Part shown: in pieces, positions 1-10,291 of the stretch
Position numbering within the stretch: the first letter of the stretch is position 1
How the letters are laid out: each line of letters begins with the position of its first letter
Source of the DNA: Fimbriimonadaceae bacterium
GTDB lineage: Bacteria; Armatimonadota; Fimbriimonadia; Fimbriimonadales; Fimbriimonadaceae
Length of the DNA: 64,000 nucleotides
Direction: 5' to 3'
NCBI GenBank assembly: GCA_026129685.1
Contig: JAHCHO010000011.1
Coordinates: 50,233-114,232, forward strand
Notes under the pieces: generated by a model
What the model saw: the letters and a program-made list of their open reading frames with translations, nothing else
What the model was told of the DNA's origin: nothing
Database searches by the model: none
Position numbers and translations under genes: made by a program

Positions 1-1396
1 GGCGGTCCACTTCCGGGTTCGAATAGTTGAGCGAGTTGTGGGGGCTGTACCCGGTGAACAACAGACTCAGGAAGTTCTCGGGGTCGAGGTAGTCGGCGTA
101 CCAGGACATCAAATAGAAGCCGAGTTCCTTCTTGTTCCGCTTTTCGAGCATCGTCTTCCACTCCATCGTCTGCAGCTTGGCGGGCACGCCGAGGTTTTCT
201 CTCAGTTGGGTAATGACCGCCTCGCCAACGATGCGGGCGTCCGCCGTTTGCTCGCGCACCGTCAAGATGAGTTCGGGCATGGCGCCCGGATCGGGGTATC
301 CGGCGGAGGCGAGAAGCCGCTTCGCGCCCGCCGGATCGAACGCGATACGGGCCGGGTTCTCCCGGTGGCCGAGCACCCCTGGCGGAAGGATGCCCTTCGC
401 CGCGTCCACCATCCCCGCCTGCACGTCGCGGGCGATCTGGACGTTGTCGACCGCCATCGCGAACGCGCGGCGCACGTCCCGCCGCTGGAAGGGGGCGTAG
501 CCTCCGGGGTTCATCCCGATGTAGACGACGGCCGGCCGCGGCACGAACGTCAGTTGGTCTTTGAACTTCGGGTCGCGCTGGAATGCCGGAATCTCCTGCC
601 TTTCGGGGCCGACCCAATCGAGTTCGCCCGCCTTGTACTTGTTCACGCGGGTCGCCCCGTCTTTAATGATCGGCCGCTCGATGCCTTCGATCTTGGGGGC
701 GCCGCCCCAGTAGCCGGAGTTGGCGACGAGGGTCAGGAGCTGGTCGGGCGTGTACCGACCCGCCTTGAACGGCCCGGTGCCGACCATCTTCTCGATCGCG
801 TTCACTTCGCCCCCTTCTCCCACGACCTCCTTGGGCACGACCTGGGCGGGCGGATAGCTGATCTTGCCGAGGAAGTACGGGCGAGGCTTATCGATCCGGA
901 TCGTGAGCGTGTGGTCGTCCGTCGCCTCGATCCCCGCCACCGTCGCCGATCGGCCGGCGATCGCGTCCGCCGCTCCGACGATGTCGTTCAGGTACGTCGC
1001 CGCCGTCGGCGACTTGAAGGCGGGCCGGAGGTTGCGCTCCATCGTCCACTTGAAGTCCGCCGCGACCACGGGCCGGCCGTTGTGGAACGTCGCGTCCTTG
1101 CGCAGGTGGAACACGTAGGTCTTGCCCCCGTCCACGATCTCCCAGGATTCGGCGAGTTGGGGCCGGATGCGATTGTCCTCGCCCCAGGTGACCAGTCCCT
1201 CGAACACCTGGCGCAGGAGGTCGTGAGTGTCCACGTCCTGCACCTTGCCGGGGTCGAGGGTGACGGGGGTGGTCGCGAGCGCGTAGCGCAATACGTTTTC
1301 CTTGCCCGCCTGCGTCCGCTTGCTGAATCCGCCTTGGCCGCAGCCGACCAGGGTCACGAAGCAGAGGAGGAGAATCCACGAGCGGGCCGAACGCAT
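1..1396 (-). CDS. ABC transporter substrate-binding lipoprotein, SBP family 5, C-terminus cut by window edge
   Basis: Periplasmic oligopeptide/dipeptide-binding protein that would feed a DppBC-type permease. I translated it from the ATG at 1396; it stays open to base 1 (465 codons seen) and lacks its C-terminal end. The N-terminus is a lipoprotein signal (LLLCFVTLVGCGQ, Cys at about 20). Typical family motifs follow: the segments around LDPGKVQDVDTHDLL, LAESWEIVDGGKTYVFHLR and FHNGRPVVAADFKW, then GTGPFK at about 210 and RRAFAMAVDN at about 320. A TAAGAT hexamer lies 7 bases before the ATG. The permease pair at 25689-27457 is of the matching type but 24 kb away, so a partnership is only possible. 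Confidence 0.93.
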   Translation of the reverse strand, partial: MRSARSWILLLCFVTLVGCGQGGFSKRTQAGKENVLRYALATTPVTLDPGKVQDVDTHDLLRQVFEGLVTWGEDNRIRPQLAESWEIVDGGKTYVFHLRKDATFHNGRPVVAADFKWTMERNLRPAFKSPTAATYLNDIVGAADAIAGRSATVAGIEATDDHTLTIRIDKPRPYFLGKISYPPAQVVPKEVVGEGGEVNAIEKMVGTGPFKAGRYTPDQLLTLVANSGYWGGAPKIEGIERPIIKDGATRVNKYKAGELDWVGPERQEIPAFQRDPKFKDQLTFVPRPAVVYIGMNPGGYAPFQRRDVRRAFAMAVDNVQIARDVQAGMVDAAKGILPPGVLGHRENPARIAFDPAGAKRLLASAGYPDPGAMPELILTVREQTADARIVGEAVITQLRENLGVPAKLQTMEWKTMLEKRNKKELGFYLMSWYADYLDPENFLSLLFTGYSPHNSLNYSNPEVDR

Positions 1397-1403
1397 CGCG
1401 TCT

Positions 1404-1409
1404 ATCTTA
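1404..1409 (-). promoter_or_regulatory. putative -10 hexamer TAAGAT, leaderless arrangement
   Basis: TAAGAT ends 7 bases before the ATG of the substrate-binding protein. No Shine-Dalgarno sequence fits in that space, so transcription would begin at or next to the start codon. No good -35 box is visible. It belongs to a recurrent pattern in this window. Confidence 0.5.
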
Positions 1410-1445
1410 GCCAACCCGCGCCGCCCAGGGTTACGGGGGCGAGGG

Positions 1446-2483
<1,038 letters not shown>

Positions 2484-2489
2484 GCCGCG

Positions 2490-2495
2490 AGGTTA
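2490..2495 (-). promoter_or_regulatory. putative -10 hexamer TAACCT before purM
   Basis: TAACCT lies 6 bases before the purM ATG, leaving no room for a leader or Shine-Dalgarno site. It fits the leaderless TANNNT pattern repeated elsewhere in the window. Confidence 0.5.
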
Positions 2496-2541
2496 CCAGG
2501 CAGAGCCGGACGCGACCGCCAGCACGAACCCAGGAGGTGGC

Positions 2542-3249
2542 CTACGCCGCCAGTTCGCTCGCGAGTTTGTAGCCGAATCCGCGCATCGTCTGAAGGTAGG
2601 TCGGGTTGTTCGGGTCCACCTCGATCTTCTTCCGGATTCGGTAAATGTAAACATCCAGGCTGTTGCTGTTGAAGTCCATGTCGTAGCCCCACACCGACTT
2701 GAACAGCGTGGCGCGGCTGACCGCCCGGTCCGGATTGCGGGCCAGGAACGACAGCAGTTCGAACTCGCGGTTGGTGAGTTCGACCGACTTGCCGTCCACC
2801 AGGGCGTCGCGACGCTCGAAGTCGATGACCAGACGGCCGAACCGTCCGTTGGGCGTGGACTGGACCCGGTACGACTTCGCCCGCCGGAGGTGCGCCCGCA
2901 CCCGGGCGACGAGTTCGCTGGGCTCGAACGGCTTCGTCATGTAGTCGTCCGCGCCGACCTCGAATCCGGTGACCTTGTCTACCAGTTCGCTCCGGGCCGT
3001 TAGCATAAGGACCGGGAAGTTCCACCGTCGGCGTACCCGCCGGCAGGTTGCGATCCCGTCGTCGCCGGGCAGACCGAGATCCAAGATCAGAAGGTCGAAC
3101 TCCTTGCGCTCCATCAGGTTGAGGCCGTCCTCGCCGGAACTGGCGGTCTCCACCTCGAATCCTTCGCGCTCGAGCAGTTTGCGCAGGTTTTCCTGCAAGA
3201 ACCGGTCGTCGTCCACGATCAAGAGTCGGTCGTTCGTCGTTCCTTTCAT
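2542..3249 (-). CDS. OmpR/PhoB-family response regulator
   Basis: DNA-binding output partner of the histidine kinase just upstream. The receiver domain (about residues 8-120) has the acidic cluster DDD at 13-15, phospho-acceptor Asp57 in LILDLGLPG and MLTARSE with the conserved Thr. The winged helix (about 135-232) has family motifs such as LTNREFELLSFL and VWGYDMDFNSNSLDVYI. I chose the ATG at 3249 because it gives a normal 235-residue protein starting MKGTTNDRLLIVDDD. The kinase stop codon ends one base before this ATG, implying translational coupling. Target genes are unknown. Confidence 0.95.
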   Translation of the reverse strand: MKGTTNDRLLIVDDDRFLQENLRKLLEREGFEVETASSGEDGLNLMERKEFDLLILDLGLPGDDGIATCRRVRRRWNFPVLMLTARSELVDKVTGFEVGADDYMTKPFEPSELVARVRAHLRRAKSYRVQSTPNGRFGRLVIDFERRDALVDGKSVELTNREFELLSFLARNPDRAVSRATLFKSVWGYDMDFNSNSLDVYIYRIRKKIEVDPNNPTYLQTMRGFGYKLASELAA

Positions 3250-3250
3250 C

Positions 3251-5488
3251 TCAGTCCAGTGGGGTTGGGGCGCCCGTCTTCGGGATTTCGACCAGGGCGG
3301 TCGTTCCCGAGCCGACGCGGCTTCGGAGGTCGATCGTCCAGCCGTGTTCGTCGGCCACGCGCCGACAGGTGTAGAGGCCAAGGCCAAACCCGTGCTTGCG
3401 GGTGGAAACAAAGGGCTCGAACAGCCCGTCGAGCCGTTCCTGCGGAATGCCGGGCCCGGTGTCGACGATTTCGAAGCACAGGGCGTCCGCTCGTTCCCGC
3501 GAACGGATCGTCAGCGTGCCGCCTTTCGATTCCATCGCCTGCAACCCATTTAGAATGAGGTTCATGAACAAATGTTCGCAGCGGTCGGGATCGGCGACCA
3601 CGAATGGGCGCTTCGCCCGGGTGTCGCGCACGACCGTGATGCCGTGCATGCGGGCCTGGGGGCCCGTCAGCTGGGCAACCCGATCGATCACCTCGTGGAG
3701 GTCCACCCACAACTGGGCCGTCGAGCCGGGCTTGGCGAAACTGAGAAGGTGGTGCGACATCACCGAGAACCGGTCGAGGTGCTCGCGAATGGGGGCGAGG
3801 GCTGCCGCCGGATCGCTTCGTCCCAGGTCGATCTCGAGCCGCAGGGCCGCGACAATGTTGCGAATCTCGTGGGCAATGCTGGCGGACAAGGTGCCCACCG
3901 CGCCGAGTTTCTCGGTTTGGACCAGGCGACGATATGCCTGATCGAGATCGCGCTGGGTGCGGTCGAGTCTCGTCTGGAGTCGATAGGAGCCGAGGAGCAC
4001 CGAAACCTGCTCGATCAGGGCCTCGAGGTGCGTCGCGACATGGCGCTGGTCCGTCGTCGGCGCGTCTTTCGCCGCGAACACGAGCAGACCCACCGGACGG
4101 CCGTCGTCCCAGTAAACGACGCTGGTTCCTCTCGTCCGCCCGAGAACCCTCTCGAACGGCACCTTCTTCTCGTGACGAATCACGGTGTAGCCCGAGGACG
4201 CCGGAGACGCCGAGTCGAGGGCGCCGATCTCGCGACGAACCGTCGCGTCCGAGAGCAGCCGAACCAGGTCGGTTCCGGCGGGCGCGGCGCGTCCCGTCCA
4301 ATGGTCGTCCGACCCCAGGCACGCCAACGCGACGGCCTCGAATCCGAGCAGTCCCCGCATCGCCGCCACTTGTCCCTCGAGGAGCGCCTCGATCGGAAGG
4401 TCGGAGGAGGCGCTTCGGTACGCTTCGTTCATCGCCCCCAAGACGGAGTCCGTGACCGCAAGCTCGTGCTCCTGCTGGAGCAAGCGCCGTTGCTGGTCCG
4501 CCTCGCGCGTCGCCATCGCCCGGTTCCGGTTCAGTTCGGCGGAAGCGCGCATCGCCAGAGTGCCGACGAACTCGACGTCCAAGTCGTCGAGCGGCTCCGC
4601 CGAGCGGTCGTCGAGGACGCAAAGGGTGCCGATCGGCTCGTGGTTCTCGTCGTAAACGACGACCCCGAGGTACCGCGTCAAACCGAGTCGGGCGGGCAGG
4701 ACGCGCGAGAGGCGGGCGTCCTGCCGCGCGTCCTGCACGACCAAAGGCTGGCGCGACTCGATCGGCACCTGGCAGTAGGAGTCGGGCATCGTGTTGTGAT
4801 CCACGTCCGCGAACTCGGGCGGGAATCCGGCCTTGTTCACGAAGTCCAAGCGATCTCCGTCCCGGAGCGACAGGATCGCGATCGACCCGTAGTGCGCCGA
4901 AAGCGTTTCGACGATTCGCTGGCAGACCGCGCCCGGGTCCGGATCGTGGAACGTCCCGACCTCGAACACCTTCTCGCCGATCCTTTGGCGCTTTCGTTCG
5001 GCCGTTATGTCCTGAAACGTCCAAATTCGTCCCACGATCTCCCCCCGATCGTCCCGAATGGGACTCGTGCGCCGGCGCAACACCGTCACCGGGGGTTCCT
5101 GAACGACCATCTCATCCTCGTAGGTGAGTTCGGGGTGTTCGTAGATGCGGCGAATCTTGGCCCGCCACGCGTCCGACCCACCGATCAGGGCGTAGACGTG
5201 CGCGCGCAATTCCTCCAACGACATCTCGACAACCCTTCGATGGTCGAGGCGGAAGAACTCGCCGTACCTGGCGTTGCAGGCCAAGAAGCGTGGCTCGAGG
5301 TCCGTCACGTAGACCCCCTCGTCGCTCGACAAGAGCATCGCCCGCAGGACCGCCGCCGCGAGCGGGCTGGGCAGGGGGAGCGCGGCGATCTGGGCGTCGT
5401 TCAAGAGTCGGGTCGCGATGAACGAGGGCATTTGGGGAGCCACCCCGGCTTCCTCGTGCGCGTTGGCTTGTCCCGACTTGACCACCAT
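3251..5488 (-). CDS. PAS/GAF sensor histidine kinase, no membrane segment
   Basis: Cytosolic sensor kinase of 745 residues, first gene of a two-gene operon with the regulator at 2542-3249. Order: PAS domain (about 50-165, ending in an ITAERKR linker), GAF domain (about 175-320, with MPDSYCQVPI and RYLGVVVYDENHEPIGTLCV), a second degenerate GAF-like region (about 345-500), coiled coil, then HisKA with His540 in SIAHEIRN and an HATPase with NLILNGLQAM, DTGPGIP and GFGLGLY. I see no transmembrane stretch, so the signal is probably a small molecule, redox state or light. The nature of the ligand cannot be read from the sequence. Confidence 0.93.
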   Translation of the reverse strand: MVVKSGQANAHEEAGVAPQMPSFIATRLLNDAQIAALPLPSPLAAAVLRAMLLSSDEGVYVTDLEPRFLACNARYGEFFRLDHRRVVEMSLEELRAHVYALIGGSDAWRAKIRRIYEHPELTYEDEMVVQEPPVTVLRRRTSPIRDDRGEIVGRIWTFQDITAERKRQRIGEKVFEVGTFHDPDPGAVCQRIVETLSAHYGSIAILSLRDGDRLDFVNKAGFPPEFADVDHNTMPDSYCQVPIESRQPLVVQDARQDARLSRVLPARLGLTRYLGVVVYDENHEPIGTLCVLDDRSAEPLDDLDVEFVGTLAMRASAELNRNRAMATREADQQRRLLQQEHELAVTDSVLGAMNEAYRSASSDLPIEALLEGQVAAMRGLLGFEAVALACLGSDDHWTGRAAPAGTDLVRLLSDATVRREIGALDSASPASSGYTVIRHEKKVPFERVLGRTRGTSVVYWDDGRPVGLLVFAAKDAPTTDQRHVATHLEALIEQVSVLLGSYRLQTRLDRTQRDLDQAYRRLVQTEKLGAVGTLSASIAHEIRNIVAALRLEIDLGRSDPAAALAPIREHLDRFSVMSHHLLSFAKPGSTAQLWVDLHEVIDRVAQLTGPQARMHGITVVRDTRAKRPFVVADPDRCEHLFMNLILNGLQAMESKGGTLTIRSRERADALCFEIVDTGPGIPQERLDGLFEPFVSTRKHGFGLGLYTCRRVADEHGWTIDLRSRVGSGTTALVEIPKTGAPTPLD

Positions 5489-5606
5489 GGTTCACAACGT
5501 TCGTGGCCGGCCAAGGTTCCTGCCCGACCTGCTTCATTCTGGCCCGACCAACGCCATTGCGGGGCGGGCAAAGGGACCTCTTCGCCGTGCGCCGAAATTG
5601 CGTGAC

Positions 5607-6713
5607 ATGGTCACCGTCGCGTCCCAACCCTCCTACGTCCTCCGTTCGGACTTGGTTGAAGGGTTCGTGTCCGAACTTGGCGGTCATCTTGGACCGGTGC
5701 GATTCCGGCTGGGAAACCGCCCCGTCGAACCGTACTCGGTGGCCCCCTGGCACGGCGAGTCGCTCCCCGAGAATCCGGCCATGTTGCGGGTCTTGCGCGG
5801 CGACTTCTTCTGCCTCCCCTTCGGCGGCAACGAGTCCCCCTTCCGGGGCGAGAGCCATCCGCCGCACGGCGAAACCGCGAACAAGACCTGGAAGCCGGTT
5901 TCGGTGCGGGACGATCGTCTCGTCCTTTCGATCGACACGACCGTCCGTCCAGGACGGGTCGTCAAGACGCTGGAACTTCGTCCGGGCGAGACCGTCGTCT
6001 ACCAAACGCACCGTTTGGAGGAAATGGCCGGCCCGATGTGTCTCGGTCACCATGCGATGCTCAAGCCGGGGTCGGTGGGCATCCTCGGGTGCGGACCCTA
6101 TCGCTACGGCCAGGTCTATCCGGGCCGATTCGAGGAGCCGCGCCTCGGCGGTTACTCGTGCCTTCTCCCTGGAGCGCTCTTCGATCGCTTGTCCGCCGTT
6201 CCCAGCCTCTTCGGAACCGCCGACCTCGCGCGCTACCCGGCGCGCGAGGGCTTCGAAGACCTGGCGATGCTCGTCGGCGACCCCGCCGCGTCCTTGGGCT
6301 GGTCCACCCTCGCGTTGCCGGAAGAGGGCTACCTCTGGTTCGCCCTGCGCGATCCGGCCACCCTGACGAACACGGTTCTCTGGCACTCGAACGGGGGCCG
6401 TCACTACGCCCCATGGAATGGGCGCCATCGAGGCGTTCTCGGCATCGAGGATGTGACCGCCTACTTCCACGAAGGCCTCGCGCCGAGTGCCACCCCGAAC
6501 CCGGTCTCGGACCAAGGCGGCCGGACGTGCCTCCACCTCCGAAGCGACAAACCGACGACCGTCCGCTGCGTCCAGGGCGTCGTCGCCATCCCCGCCGACT
6601 TCGCGGGCGTGCGCACCGTCGTGCTCGAGGAGACGGCGGCCGTATTCGAGGACGCGCACGGCCGCCTCGTGCGCGCGAACCTGGACGGCACGTTCCTGAG
6701 TCGGCCGGATTAG
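5607..6713 (+). CDS. Galactose-mutarotase-like beta-sandwich protein, function uncertain
   Basis: A 368-residue protein without signal peptide. It resembles aldose-epimerase-fold proteins: an N-terminal region with GGHLGPV, then RGDFFCLPFGG followed by a short His-rich stretch ending HGETAN and a Trp, and a late HSNGGRHYAPW. These recall the His-bearing sugar site of mutarotases, but the match is general and I cannot name a substrate. The open frame extends upstream to 5418 into the kinase promoter region; I prefer the ATG at 5607 because the upstream residues look non-coding. It is divergent from the kinase gene and followed 53 bases later by an ornithine-cyclodeaminase-type gene. Confidence 0.6.
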   Translation: MVTVASQPSYVLRSDLVEGFVSELGGHLGPVRFRLGNRPVEPYSVAPWHGESLPENPAMLRVLRGDFFCLPFGGNESPFRGESHPPHGETANKTWKPVSVRDDRLVLSIDTTVRPGRVVKTLELRPGETVVYQTHRLEEMAGPMCLGHHAMLKPGSVGILGCGPYRYGQVYPGRFEEPRLGGYSCLLPGALFDRLSAVPSLFGTADLARYPAREGFEDLAMLVGDPAASLGWSTLALPEEGYLWFALRDPATLTNTVLWHSNGGRHYAPWNGRHRGVLGIEDVTAYFHEGLAPSATPNPVSDQGGRTCLHLRSDKPTTVRCVQGVVAIPADFAGVRTVVLEETAAVFEDAHGRLVRANLDGTFLSRPD

Positions 6714-6766
6714 GTAAAACGCAGGTTCGCCCTCCCCGCCGCTTTGGTGGCGCGACCGAGCGCAAC

Positions 6767-7747
6767 ATGTTGGTCCTTGGCCGTTACGATGTCGCGACGA
6801 TCCTCGATATGCCGCTGGCGATCGAGGGGATGCGCGCCGCGTTCGGAACCCTCGCCGCCAAGCGGGTCACCATCCCCCAGCGCGTCGCGACGATGATCCA
6901 CGGGCGTCACGCGACCCACCTCTCGATGCCCTGCTTCCTGGCCGGCGAGCCGGATCGCCTCACCGTCAAGGTCGTTACCGTCTTCCCCGAGAACGAACTC
7001 TTCGGCCAGCCCACCACCCAGGGATTGCTGGTCGTCCACTCCGCCGAAACCGGGCGCCCGATCGCCATAATGGACGCCGAGCACCTTACCGCCATGCGGA
7101 CCGGCGCGGCCTCGGCCCTCGCCACCGACCACCTCGCGCGGACCAACGCGTCCGTGCTCCTCGTATTCGGCGCCGGAGGGCAGGCGCGCGCCCAGATGGA
7201 AGGCATGGTGGCCGTCCGCAACATCGAACGGGCCTTCGTCGTGAGTCGGTCCGAGATTCGGGGAATCGCGTTCGCCGAACGGGCCACCGAGGACTTGGGA
7301 TTCCCCGTGACCTACACCCCGGACGTCGAGGCCGTCGTGCCCTTGGCCGACATCATCTGTACGGCCACCAACGCGATCGAACCGCTCTTCGACGGATCGC
7401 TCATCAGTCCGGGCACGCACATCAACGCGATCGGCGCCTTCCGCGCCGATATGCGGGAACTCGACTCCCTCACCATCTGTTCCAGCCGCGTCTATGTCGA
7501 TCACACCGAGTCGGCGATTCGCGGGGCCGGCGACCTGATCATCCCGGTGCAACAGGGCGAGTTCGAGTGGAGCCTTCTGGCCGGCGAGCTGGGCGATCTC
7601 GTCATCGGCAAGAAGGCGGGCCGGGTGAGCGACAAAGAGGTGACCGTCTTCAAGGCCGTCGGCGTCGCCGTCCAAGACACCGTCGTCGGCGGGATCGTCT
7701 ACGACAAGGCGATCGAACTCGGTCTCGGGCTCGAAGTCGAGCTCTAG
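6767..7747 (+). CDS. Ornithine cyclodeaminase / mu-crystallin family protein
   Basis: NAD(P)-binding enzyme of 326 residues. The Rossmann motif GAGGQARAQMEGM (about 134-146) is the family signature, preceded by MDAEHLTAMRTGAASALA, which contains the Arg-Thr-Gly-Ala substrate and cofactor region. Relatives are ornithine cyclodeaminase, alanine dehydrogenase and ketimine reductase; the sequence alone does not separate these. I start at the ATG at 6767 because the open frame upstream is antisense-like. It follows the mutarotase-like gene on the same strand with a 53-base gap and may be co-transcribed. An imperfect hairpin follows at 7823-7849. Confidence 0.88.
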   Translation: MLVLGRYDVATILDMPLAIEGMRAAFGTLAAKRVTIPQRVATMIHGRHATHLSMPCFLAGEPDRLTVKVVTVFPENELFGQPTTQGLLVVHSAETGRPIAIMDAEHLTAMRTGAASALATDHLARTNASVLLVFGAGGQARAQMEGMVAVRNIERAFVVSRSEIRGIAFAERATEDLGFPVTYTPDVEAVVPLADIICTATNAIEPLFDGSLISPGTHINAIGAFRADMRELDSLTICSSRVYVDHTESAIRGAGDLIIPVQQGEFEWSLLAGELGDLVIGKKAGRVSDKEVTVFKAVGVAVQDTVVGGIVYDKAIELGLGLEVEL

Positions 7748-7822
7748 GACGCCTTCGAAGACCATTCGCCGGCCACCGCGCGACCCAAGCCGACGCGCCT
7801 TTCGCCTTCCGACAACGAACGA

Positions 7823-7849
7823 CGGGCCGACCCCAATGGGGACGGCCCG
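7823..7849. terminator. Hairpin between convergent genes, probable bidirectional terminator
   Basis: A 12-base arm (CGGGCCGACCCC) pairs with GGGGACGGCCCG across a 3-base loop, with one A-A mismatch. It sits between the converging cyclodeaminase and LuxR genes. No long T tract follows on either strand, so the call rests on position and stem strength. Confidence 0.5.
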
Positions 7850-7874
7850 CCAAGTTTGGTCGGAATCCGATACG

Positions 7875-8135
7875 CTACGCGGCTCGCTGCTGTTCGGCCC
7901 AAGGGGACTTCAGCAGACCCATCCGCGTCGCGGCCTGGAATGCCTGTACCCGGTTGCTGACCTGCAACTTGGCATAAATGTTGGCCAAGTGAAAGTCCAC
8001 CGTTCGTTTCGAGACGAAAAGCTTGTCCGCCGCCTCCTGGCTGCTATAGCCTTCGGCAATCAGACTGAGCACTTCGACCTCTCGTCGGGTCAAGCGGACC
8101 GCGCGCTTCGGGATGTCGGATCCATTCACCATCAT
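7875..8135 (-). CDS. Stand-alone LuxR/GerE-type helix-turn-helix protein
   Basis: An 86-residue protein made up almost only of a LuxR-type DNA-binding domain: LTRREVEVLSLIAEGYSSQEAADKL (first helices), then VSKRTVDFHLANIYAKL (recognition helix) and VSNRVQAFQAATRMGLL. It has no receiver or ligand-binding domain, so it would act as a constitutive regulator or be controlled by abundance or partner binding. It is divergent from the histidine kinase at 8289, separated by 153 bases, which suggests shared regulation. Two tandem ATG codons occur at its start. Confidence 0.88.
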   Translation of the reverse strand: MMVNGSDIPKRAVRLTRREVEVLSLIAEGYSSQEAADKLFVSKRTVDFHLANIYAKLQVSNRVQAFQAATRMGLLKSPWAEQQRAA

Positions 8136-8288
8136 GAACCACCTCTAGTTTCGATTCCAGTCCACCCACAGGATTCGTTCCACACCGACCGGCAAATCTG
8201 AGATGGAATTGTTGACACCGCGTTTTCACGCGGCCCGAAGTCCCGCATCCGGCTCCCTCCATAATCACGATGCGGTGGGACCCGGGCA

Positions 8289-10280
8289 ATGAGTCGTGGC
8301 AAGTCCAAGAGCGATCCAACGGAGGCCGAGCACCTCCGCCGCGCGGCGATGCTGGAGACCGCGCTGGAAGCGGCGGGCCTGGCCGCATGGGAGCTCGATC
8401 TGGGGTCCAACCTCGTTCTCCTCGACGAGCGGGCCGCCGGCGTCATCGGCGTCGGCGAGTCCCTTCACGGTCGCCTGGACCTCATGGCGATGGTCCACCC
8501 CGACGACCGTGCTTGCGTTCGCCGGTCCCTCGAAACCCATCTGGCGGGCGAGTGCGTTGCCTTCCATGCCTCCTTCCGTTTCGTGCCGCGCGCGGGCGAA
8601 GTCCGATGGCTGGTCGCGCGCGGCCGACTTGTGGAGGCCGGCGCATCGAGGCGCGTCGTCGGCACCGTTCACGACGCGACCGAAGAGCACGGGCGCCAAA
8701 TCCTGGTCCGACGCCTGTTGGAGACCGCTTCCGTCACCGGCCCCGCGTTCTTCGACGCCCTCGTTCGGAGTCTCGCCGAGGTCACCGGCGCCCGTCACGC
8801 GGCGGTCGCCGAACTTGTCGAGCCGGATCGCGTGCGAACGGTGTCGCACTGGGTGAACGGTGCGCTCGCCCCGAACTTCGAGTACGATCTCGCCGGGACG
8901 CCCTGCGAGAACGTGCTGGAGGCGAACGCGTGTCAGTTCGTCGATGGCGTCGCCGAGCGGTTCCCGAACGATGCCGCCCTGCGGAAACTCGGCATCGCGT
9001 CCTACCTCGGCGTCCCGCTCCGCTCCGCCTCGGGCGTCGCGATCGGCTTGCTCCACGCGATGAGCGAGGACCCGATGCCCGACCCCGCCCTGCTCGATCG
9101 GGTGCGACTCTTCGCCTCCCGCGCCGCCGCCGAACTCGAACGCCTCCAGGCCGAGCGAGCCCTGCGGAGCGCGGAGGTTCGGTTCCGGTCGGTGATCGAG
9201 GGTCTGAACGAGGGCGTGCTCCTCACGGATCGCGACGGAGTCGCCCTCTACGTCAATCGGCAGTTCGGGTCCACGACCGGCTTCATGTTCGAGGACTTGG
9301 CCGGCCGGCCCGCTTACGAGGTCCTCTTCGGACCCGACGAGTGGCCCACCGCCCGCCAGCGTCTCCGCCGACGACTCGACGGAGAGGAAGACGCGTTCGT
9401 GGTGGACTTGGTCCGCCGGGACGGCGTCCATCGGTGGGTCGCGATCAAGGAGTCGCCGTTCCGTGACGAAGCCGGCCAAGTGGTCGGCATCCTGGCCGCG
9501 CTGGAGGACATCACCGAGCAGGTGCGCGCGGAGACGAAGGTCCGTGAGGCCCACGAAGAACTGGAGCGCCGGGTCCGAGACCGGACCGCCGAACTCCAGA
9601 CCATGAACCGGGAACTGGAGTCGTTCAGTTACTCGGTGTCCCATGACCTTCGCGCGCCCCTCCGCAGCATCAACGGATTCGGCAAGATCCTCCAGGAGGA
9701 GTTCGCCGAGAACCTGGGCGAGGAAGGCCGGGACTATCTCCGGCGGATCGTGGACGCCACCCGCCGCATGGGCCAACTGATCGACGACCTCCTCGACCTC
9801 TCCCGGACCTCGCTTCACGAGTTGCAGCGACGGGACATTCGGCTCTCCGCGATCGCCGAGCGCGTCGCCGAACGGCTCTCCTCGAGCGATCAAGGGCGTC
9901 GAGTGGTCTGGCGAATCGAGCCCGACCTCGTCGCCAATGCCGACCCGACCCTGATCACGGTCCTGTTCGACAATCTCCTCGAAAACGCCTGGAAGTTCAC
10001 CCAGTACCTTGACGACGCGACCATCGAGTTCGGACGCGAGGAAGGAGCCTCTGGTCGGGTCTACTACGTCCGCGACAACGGCGCCGGTTTCGACATGGCC
10101 TTTCGCGATCGGCTGTTTCAGCCGTTCCAGCGCCTCCACGATTCGCGCCTGTTCGAGGGAACCGGGGTGGGTCTCGCCACCGTCCAGCGGGTCGTGAACC
10201 GGCACGGGGGGAAGGTCTGGGCGGAGAGTGCCCCCGACGAGGGCGCGACCTTCTACTTCACCCTCGGACGGCCTTCCTGA
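8289..10280 (+). CDS. PAS-GAF-PAS sensor histidine kinase, phytochrome-kinase-like output
   Basis: Cytosolic 663-residue kinase. Domains: PAS (about 20-138), GAF (about 145-290, with the ASYLGVPL motif), second PAS (about 295-415), a short coiled coil, HisKA with His453 in YSVSHDLRAPLRSINGFGK, and HATPase with LLENAWKFT, DNGAGFDM and GTGVGLATVQ. The HisKA type is that of bacteriophytochrome-like and motility kinases. No chromophore Cys is evident in the GAF domain. No receiver-bearing regulator is adjacent; its only neighbour is the divergent LuxR-type HTH protein. The ligand is unknown. Confidence 0.93.
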   Translation: MSRGKSKSDPTEAEHLRRAAMLETALEAAGLAAWELDLGSNLVLLDERAAGVIGVGESLHGRLDLMAMVHPDDRACVRRSLETHLAGECVAFHASFRFVPRAGEVRWLVARGRLVEAGASRRVVGTVHDATEEHGRQILVRRLLETASVTGPAFFDALVRSLAEVTGARHAAVAELVEPDRVRTVSHWVNGALAPNFEYDLAGTPCENVLEANACQFVDGVAERFPNDAALRKLGIASYLGVPLRSASGVAIGLLHAMSEDPMPDPALLDRVRLFASRAAAELERLQAERALRSAEVRFRSVIEGLNEGVLLTDRDGVALYVNRQFGSTTGFMFEDLAGRPAYEVLFGPDEWPTARQRLRRRLDGEEDAFVVDLVRRDGVHRWVAIKESPFRDEAGQVVGILAALEDITEQVRAETKVREAHEELERRVRDRTAELQTMNRELESFSYSVSHDLRAPLRSINGFGKILQEEFAENLGEEGRDYLRRIVDATRRMGQLIDDLLDLSRTSLHELQRRDIRLSAIAERVAERLSSSDQGRRVVWRIEPDLVANADPTLITVLFDNLLENAWKFTQYLDDATIEFGREEGASGRVYYVRDNGAGFDMAFRDRLFQPFQRLHDSRLFEGTGVGLATVQRVVNRHGGKVWAESAPDEGATFYFTLGRPS

Positions 10281-10291
10281 GCCGACCCGCG

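Noticed and set aside
8212..8217. TTGACA between the LuxR and kinase genes
   Set aside because: A perfect -35 box, but no acceptable -10 hexamer lies 16-19 bases downstream.
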